From Deltaproteobacteria bacterium (GTDB lineage: Bacteria; Chloroflexota; Dehalococcoidia; Dehalococcoidales; BS750m-G39), in assembly GCA_013202445.1 (NCBI GenBank), contig JABMRW010000036.1, positions 1 through 6,868 on the forward strand: 6,868 nt of DNA, given 5' to 3'. The notes beneath the pieces were generated by a model. It did no database searches and was not told the DNA's origin. It worked only from the letters and a program-made list of their open reading frames with translations. Both the position numbers and the translations under genes were made by a program. Below are positions 5,350 to 6,868 of the stretch, piece by piece. Every line of letters begins with the position of its first letter. Within the stretch, counting starts at the first letter, position 1.

Positions 5350-6705
5350 CTATCTTTTGTAGACGCCGTATTCCTTGACGGTATCAACTATCGCCTTGAG
5401 ATTCTCCCACTTCACCTCATCGAAGAAGGCCCCGTTGGCCATGATATAGCCGCCGCCTTTGCCGCAGATATCAATAAGCCTCTTGGTGTGGGCTATGGCG
5501 TCCTGGGTGGTACCTACGGCCAGCAAATCCATGGGCATGTTGCCGGCAACGCAGGCAATGCCGTCCAGTGCTTCCTTGGCTTTAGCCATATCGGTTTGGT
5601 CGAACAACCATGCCGTCTTGCCTTTAGGTAAGTCCTGGATAACCTCCAGACGCGAGTTGTAGCCCCCCTCAGCCCAAATAAACGGGACGCAGCCCTCATC
5701 AACCAGGCCCATGATGACCTTTCTGAGGGTAGGCCAGTAGAATTTCTTGAACTGGGCATCGGAGAGGAAGCCGTCGGCACCCTTATGCAGGGGCATAACA
5801 ATCAGGGGATTTCCGGCCATCTTAGCCGCGTCTACCCCAAGCTGAATAAACATTGGCGTTAGGACTTCCATGGCCTGGAGGAGCTTATCGGGCTGGCGGT
5901 ACATATCCAGCATTATCCCCTTAGTTCCCCTGAGGGTGTCGCCAATCACGTCAAAGGGTGCTTTGGTAGGACCAGCTTGGTGGGCGGGAAAGCCTAACGC
6001 CGGCATCTCCTGGTCGAAGCCACCCACGACTTGTATCCATTTCAGGGCTTCGTCCCCGGATTCAAGAAGAGCCTGATAGGCGGCTTTAACGGGGGGCGTA
6101 CCATAGTGGAAAAATGGAACGCTAACACCGTACATTTCGGTCAGGCAGGAGAGGTGAGGGAGCGTCGCGATGGGCTCCAGGGCTCCGAATACACGCGACG
6201 GCCAGATGTAGTAGAAGAAATACAACGGGTTATTAATCAAGATATCATATTCATCCGCCTTCATGTAGTCGCCTTCGATGGCCTGATAGGTGGTTTTATT
6301 AGAGACCCCATGGCCGGGCCACTTGTATAGCTTGAAGTCAAGAGTCTCAAGGAACTTCCCCGGGCTGGGCACTGCACAGCCGCCGTGCGAATCGGGCTGA
6401 AAGTCCAGAGAGAATTTTTTCCAGGCCGGTGCGATTTTGTCATAGTTATACATGACATCGTAGGGGGTTAACCCGGAATAGAAAGCGGGGGCAAAGCTGG
6501 GAATCAGCAAGACCGGCACCCTGTCCGGCTTTTTCTTGAGTTGTATGGCGTCTTTTATCCTGGTGGTTCTCTCCTTGTACAGCTTCTCGGCCTGGGGGCT
6601 CTGGAATTTTAGGTCTTTCCCCTGCGGGTCTTTTGGCGAAAGCCACTGGTTAAACAGCTCCTCCTGCTTTTCTTCGGGCGTTAGCTCTTCCCATTTCTTT
6701 TCCAC
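5350..6705 (-). CDS. Uroporphyrinogen decarboxylase-family (MtaA/MtbA-like) corrinoid methyltransferase
   Basis: A 451-residue member of the UroD superfamily (TIM barrel, COG0407-like), in which many members move methyl groups between corrinoid proteins and coenzymes or substrates rather than decarboxylating porphyrins. An N-terminal extension of about 45 charged residues precedes the UroD-type start (RIKDAIQLKKPDRVPV region, 49-65). Further barrel signatures are the HKGADGFLSDAQFKKFYWP segment (307-325), PFIWAEGGYNSRLE (341-354), AGNMPMDLLAVGTT (387-400) and GGGYIMANGA (417-426). The zinc ligands of MtaA/MtbA (His-x-Cys and a later Cys) are missing: the first site reads IWAEG and the second NGA. 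It is not a heme-pathway HemE, because the N-terminal RQAGRY substrate motif is absent and the protein is about 100 residues too long. The start is GTG at 6705, supported by AAAAGGAGAT with seven bases between AGGAG and GTG. It lies 37 bp after a corrinoid protein gene, so methyl transfer to or from that corrinoid is the likely role; the substrate is unknown. Confidence 0.85.
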   Translation of the reverse strand: MEKKWEELTPEEKQEELFNQWLSPKDPQGKDLKFQSPQAEKLYKERTTRIKDAIQLKKKPDRVPVLLIPSFAPAFYSGLTPYDVMYNYDKIAPAWKKFSLDFQPDSHGGCAVPSPGKFLETLDFKLYKWPGHGVSNKTTYQAIEGDYMKADEYDILINNPLYFFYYIWPSRVFGALEPIATLPHLSCLTEMYGVSVPFFHYGTPPVKAAYQALLESGDEALKWIQVVGGFDQEMPALGFPAHQAGPTKAPFDVIGDTLRGTKGIMLDMYRQPDKLLQAMEVLTPMFIQLGVDAAKMAGNPLIVMPLHKGADGFLSDAQFKKFYWPTLRKVIMGLVDEGCVPFIWAEGGYNSRLEVIQDLPKGKTAWLFDQTDMAKAKEALDGIACVAGNMPMDLLAVGTTQDAIAHTKRLIDICGKGGGYIMANGAFFDEVKWENLKAIVDTVKEYGVYKR

Positions 6706-6712
6706 TTTTTAT

Positions 6713-6717
6713 CTCCT
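6713..6717 (-). promoter_or_regulatory. Ribosome binding site fixing the GTG start of the methyltransferase
   Basis: AGGAG within AAAAGGAGAT on the minus strand lies seven bases before GTG 6705. No ATG start exists in frame between this site and the conserved N-terminal extension, so GTG is the start used. Confidence 0.8.
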
Positions 6718-6742
6718 TTTTCGTTTTTTGTTGTGGAGATGC

Positions 6743-6868
6743 TTATTTACCTCTTATCCATCCTTGGGCCAGTGTTACCGCTGCCATAGCGTCTTTGCCG
6801 TAGGCATCAGCGCCGGTATACTTTCTTATCTCATCGCTCATCTGGCCGCCGCCAATCATGATTTTCAC
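6743..6868 (-). CDS. Corrinoid (B12-binding) methyltransferase partner protein, C-terminal fragment
   Basis: The last 41 codons of a gene that continues beyond the right edge of the window; the reading frame begins in phase at base 6868 and ends with TAA at 6745-6743. The visible residues fit the C-terminal end of the B12-binding Rossmann domain of MtbC/MttC/MtaC-type corrinoid proteins: a final strand and glycine turn VKIMIGGGQMSDE, then YTGADAYGKDAMAAVTLAQ, which matches the familiar GGxxx...GADxYxxDAxxAV ending. The His-bearing DxHxxG loop that ligates cobalt would lie outside the window and cannot be checked. The gene lies 37 bp upstream of the methyltransferase on the same strand, so the two are probably co-transcribed. 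I cannot tell which corrinoid subfamily it belongs to, nor whether it is fused to a methyltransferase domain. Confidence 0.82.
   Translation of the reverse strand: MKIMIGGGQMSDEIRKYTGADAYGKDAMAAVTLAQGWIRGK

Noticed and set aside
5350..6705. Heme-pathway uroporphyrinogen decarboxylase (HemE)
   Set aside because: The N-terminal RQAGRY-type substrate motif is missing, the protein is about 100 residues too long, and it sits beside corrinoid genes rather than heme genes.

Overview
The window looks like a piece of chromosome from an anaerobic, B12-using bacterium. A member of the Dehalococcoidia (Chloroflexota) is my best guess. This rests on the N-terminal style of the UroD-like methyltransferase, the corrinoid methyl-transfer gene set, and the G/C-rich palindromic intergenic repeats, all from memory of similar genomes. 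No phylogenetic marker is present, so the assignment is tentative; Desulfobacterota or Firmicutes acetogens carry related gene sets.

Layout. Bases 1-330 hold no gene. They contain a cluster of G/C-rich hairpins and purine-rich runs resembling a dispersed intergenic repeat, then an A/T-rich promoter-like stretch with a tandem repeat and a short palindrome, and a strong ribosome binding site. Bases 331-2775 (+) encode a Lon-family protease of the AAA_32/LonB-like type with an intact Ser-Lys dyad. Everything to the right is on the minus strand and reads as one operon entering from outside the window, in transcription order: the C-terminal end of a corrinoid-binding protein (6868-6743), a UroD/MtaA-family methyltransferase (6705-5350), a stand-alone protein resembling the B12-dependent methionine synthase activation domain (5328-4615), and a RACo-type [2Fe-2S]/ASKHA reductive activator of corrinoid proteins (4634-2784). 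The last two genes overlap by 20 bp. The protease gene and the operon converge with 8 bp between stop codons, and a small bulged hairpin spans both stops.

How the genes may work together (inference). The methyltransferase would move a methyl group to or from the Co(I) corrinoid on the partner protein. When the cobalt oxidises to inactive Co(II), the RACo-like protein would re-reduce it using its ferredoxin domain and ATP, and the activation-domain protein may assist. The methyl donor or acceptor cannot be read from this window. The methyltransferase lacks the usual His-x-Cys...Cys zinc site of MtaA/MtbA enzymes, and the activation-domain protein carries an unexplained C-terminal CxxCx5C motif. 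These two points make the cassette worth a closer look. The protease is probably an unrelated housekeeping neighbour.
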